From positions 1 to 5,495 of the forward strand of contig JALURH010000055.1 of assembly GCA_027017025.1 (NCBI GenBank): 5,495 bases of DNA, read 5' to 3'. The stretch's first letter is position 1. Each line of letters starts with the position of its first letter. Source of the stretch: Thermofilaceae archaeon (GTDB lineage: Archaea > Thermoproteota > Thermoprotei > Thermofilales > Thermofilaceae). Positions 4,995 through 5,495 of the stretch are shown here, one piece after another. Below the pieces are notes generated by a model. The model was not told the DNA's origin and did no database searches. It saw only the letters and a list, made by a program, of their open reading frames with translations. The position numbers and the translations under genes were made by a program.

Positions 4995-5495
4995 AGTAGT
5001 TATATATGAGCATTCAAGATGGCTTCTCCTCAACAAACTTAGGGAAAAGGCTATAATTATACTCAAAGAATTGGAGAAAAATAGAATTAAGGGATACGTT
5101 ATTGGTAGCGTTGCTCGTGGTGATGTAACAACAGATAGTGATATAGACATATTTCTCCTGGACTATGTACCTACAGATCTTATCAAATATATTATGGAGA
5201 AAAGTGGACTGGAGATAATATATAGCGAAATTGTTCAATCAACACCTACTAGTGCTGTTAGAGCTAACCTCTATGTAGATGAAAAAACAAGTATATGTGT
5301 TCCACTCTCAAGGCTTTCTAAGCTTGAGGAAGAATTTACGAAATTCGCTGGAAGAATAAATCTAGAGAAAATTTCATTAAACAAAAGAGTGCCCGGGGTA
5401 AATAAGAATTTGCTTCTAGTAATTCCAATAGAGAAAGGACATATAGAGTATTCAATTATAGGCCGTGAACCAGAGGTAGCAAGAGTACTTAATGT
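4960..5495 (+). CDS. Archaeal minimal-type nucleotidyltransferase domain protein (3' end outside window)
   Basis: The first 178 residues of a DNA-polymerase-beta-superfamily nucleotidyltransferase are present. The hallmark is GSVARGDVTTDSDIDIF (residues 49-65): G49-S50 binds the nucleotide phosphates, and D61 and D63 are the expected metal ligands. A basic, helical N-terminus precedes it. Further on, KRVPGVNKNLLLVIPIEKGH (142-161) followed by EYSIIGREPEVARVL looks like a conserved second region. I recall such a region in a purely archaeal nucleotidyltransferase family (possibly COG1665), but the assignment is uncertain. The third carboxylate is not obvious: the following strand reads AVRANLYVDEKT (99-110), where only D107/E108 could serve. 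The ATG at 4960 is forced by an in-frame TGA at 4951-4953. The 35-nt overlap with the ZNRD2-like gene implies co-transcription. The substrate (protein, RNA or small molecule) is unknown. Toxin-antitoxin MNT function is less likely, as no HEPN partner is visible in the window. Confidence 0.85.
   Translation, partial: MSLLRKPQRNNKVVIYEHSRWLLLNKLREKAIIILKELEKNRIKGYVIGSVARGDVTTDSDIDIFLLDYVPTDLIKYIMEKSGLEIIYSEIVQSTPTSAVRANLYVDEKTSICVPLSRLSKLEEEFTKFAGRINLEKISLNKRVPGVNKNLLLVIPIEKGHIEYSIIGREPEVARVLN

Noticed and set aside
5014..5238. 74-codon open frame on the minus strand
   Set aside because: It is antisense to the nucleotidyltransferase core, whose GS-x9-DID motif fixes the coding strand.
4960..5495. 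MNT/HEPN toxin-antitoxin module
   Set aside because: The nucleotidyltransferase core is shared with MNT antitoxins. However, the protein is longer, has a distinct second conserved region, and its only visible partner is a ZNRD2-like zinc ribbon rather than a HEPN protein.

Overview
The window looks like a compact, AT-rich genome segment of a thermophilic crenarchaeon (Thermoproteota). Evidence: a Sec61-beta/SecG translocon subunit, a group-II type geranylgeranylglyceryl phosphate synthase (archaeal ether lipids), an Elf1-type elongation factor, archaeal ZPR1, an RPA-like OB-fold protein, TATA-box promoters and GAGGTG-type ribosome binding sites. An order such as Desulfurococcales or a relative fits, but genus cannot be settled from sequence reading alone.

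Layout. (1) Positions 1-1074, minus strand: a two-gene ABC transporter unit of the MacB/LolD type. A very short FtsX-type permease (GTG start at 1074) is followed 17 bp later by its ATPase, which runs off the left edge. (2) Positions 1075-1302: a 228-bp AT-rich divergent intergenic region with a TATA box for each direction and two small inverted repeats. (3) Positions 1303-3780, plus strand: a three-gene operon of a multi-OB-fold RPA-like protein, an Elf1-type zinc-ribbon elongation factor and GGGP synthase. The last two genes overlap by 50 nt. (4) Positions 3793-4573, minus strand: a ZPR1 zinc-finger protein followed by Sec61-beta (8-nt overlap), convergent with GGGP synthase across only 12 bp. 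(5) Positions 4608-5495, plus strand: a ZNRD2/SSSCA1-type zinc-ribbon protein, then an overlapping minimal nucleotidyltransferase that runs off the right edge. This unit diverges from ZPR1 across only 34 bp, so the two promoters must interlock.

Taken together, positions 1303-5495 are a housekeeping block: single-stranded nucleic-acid binding, transcription elongation, core lipid synthesis, protein translocation and a probable elongation-factor chaperone. Three different eukaryote-like zinc-ribbon proteins lie within about 2.3 kb. No mobile element, tRNA, rRNA or CRISPR array was seen. I did not find a clearly new defence or accessory system. The least ordinary items are the permease without an extracytoplasmic domain, the four-module OB protein without a zinc finger, and the interlocked ZPR1/ZNRD2 promoter region.
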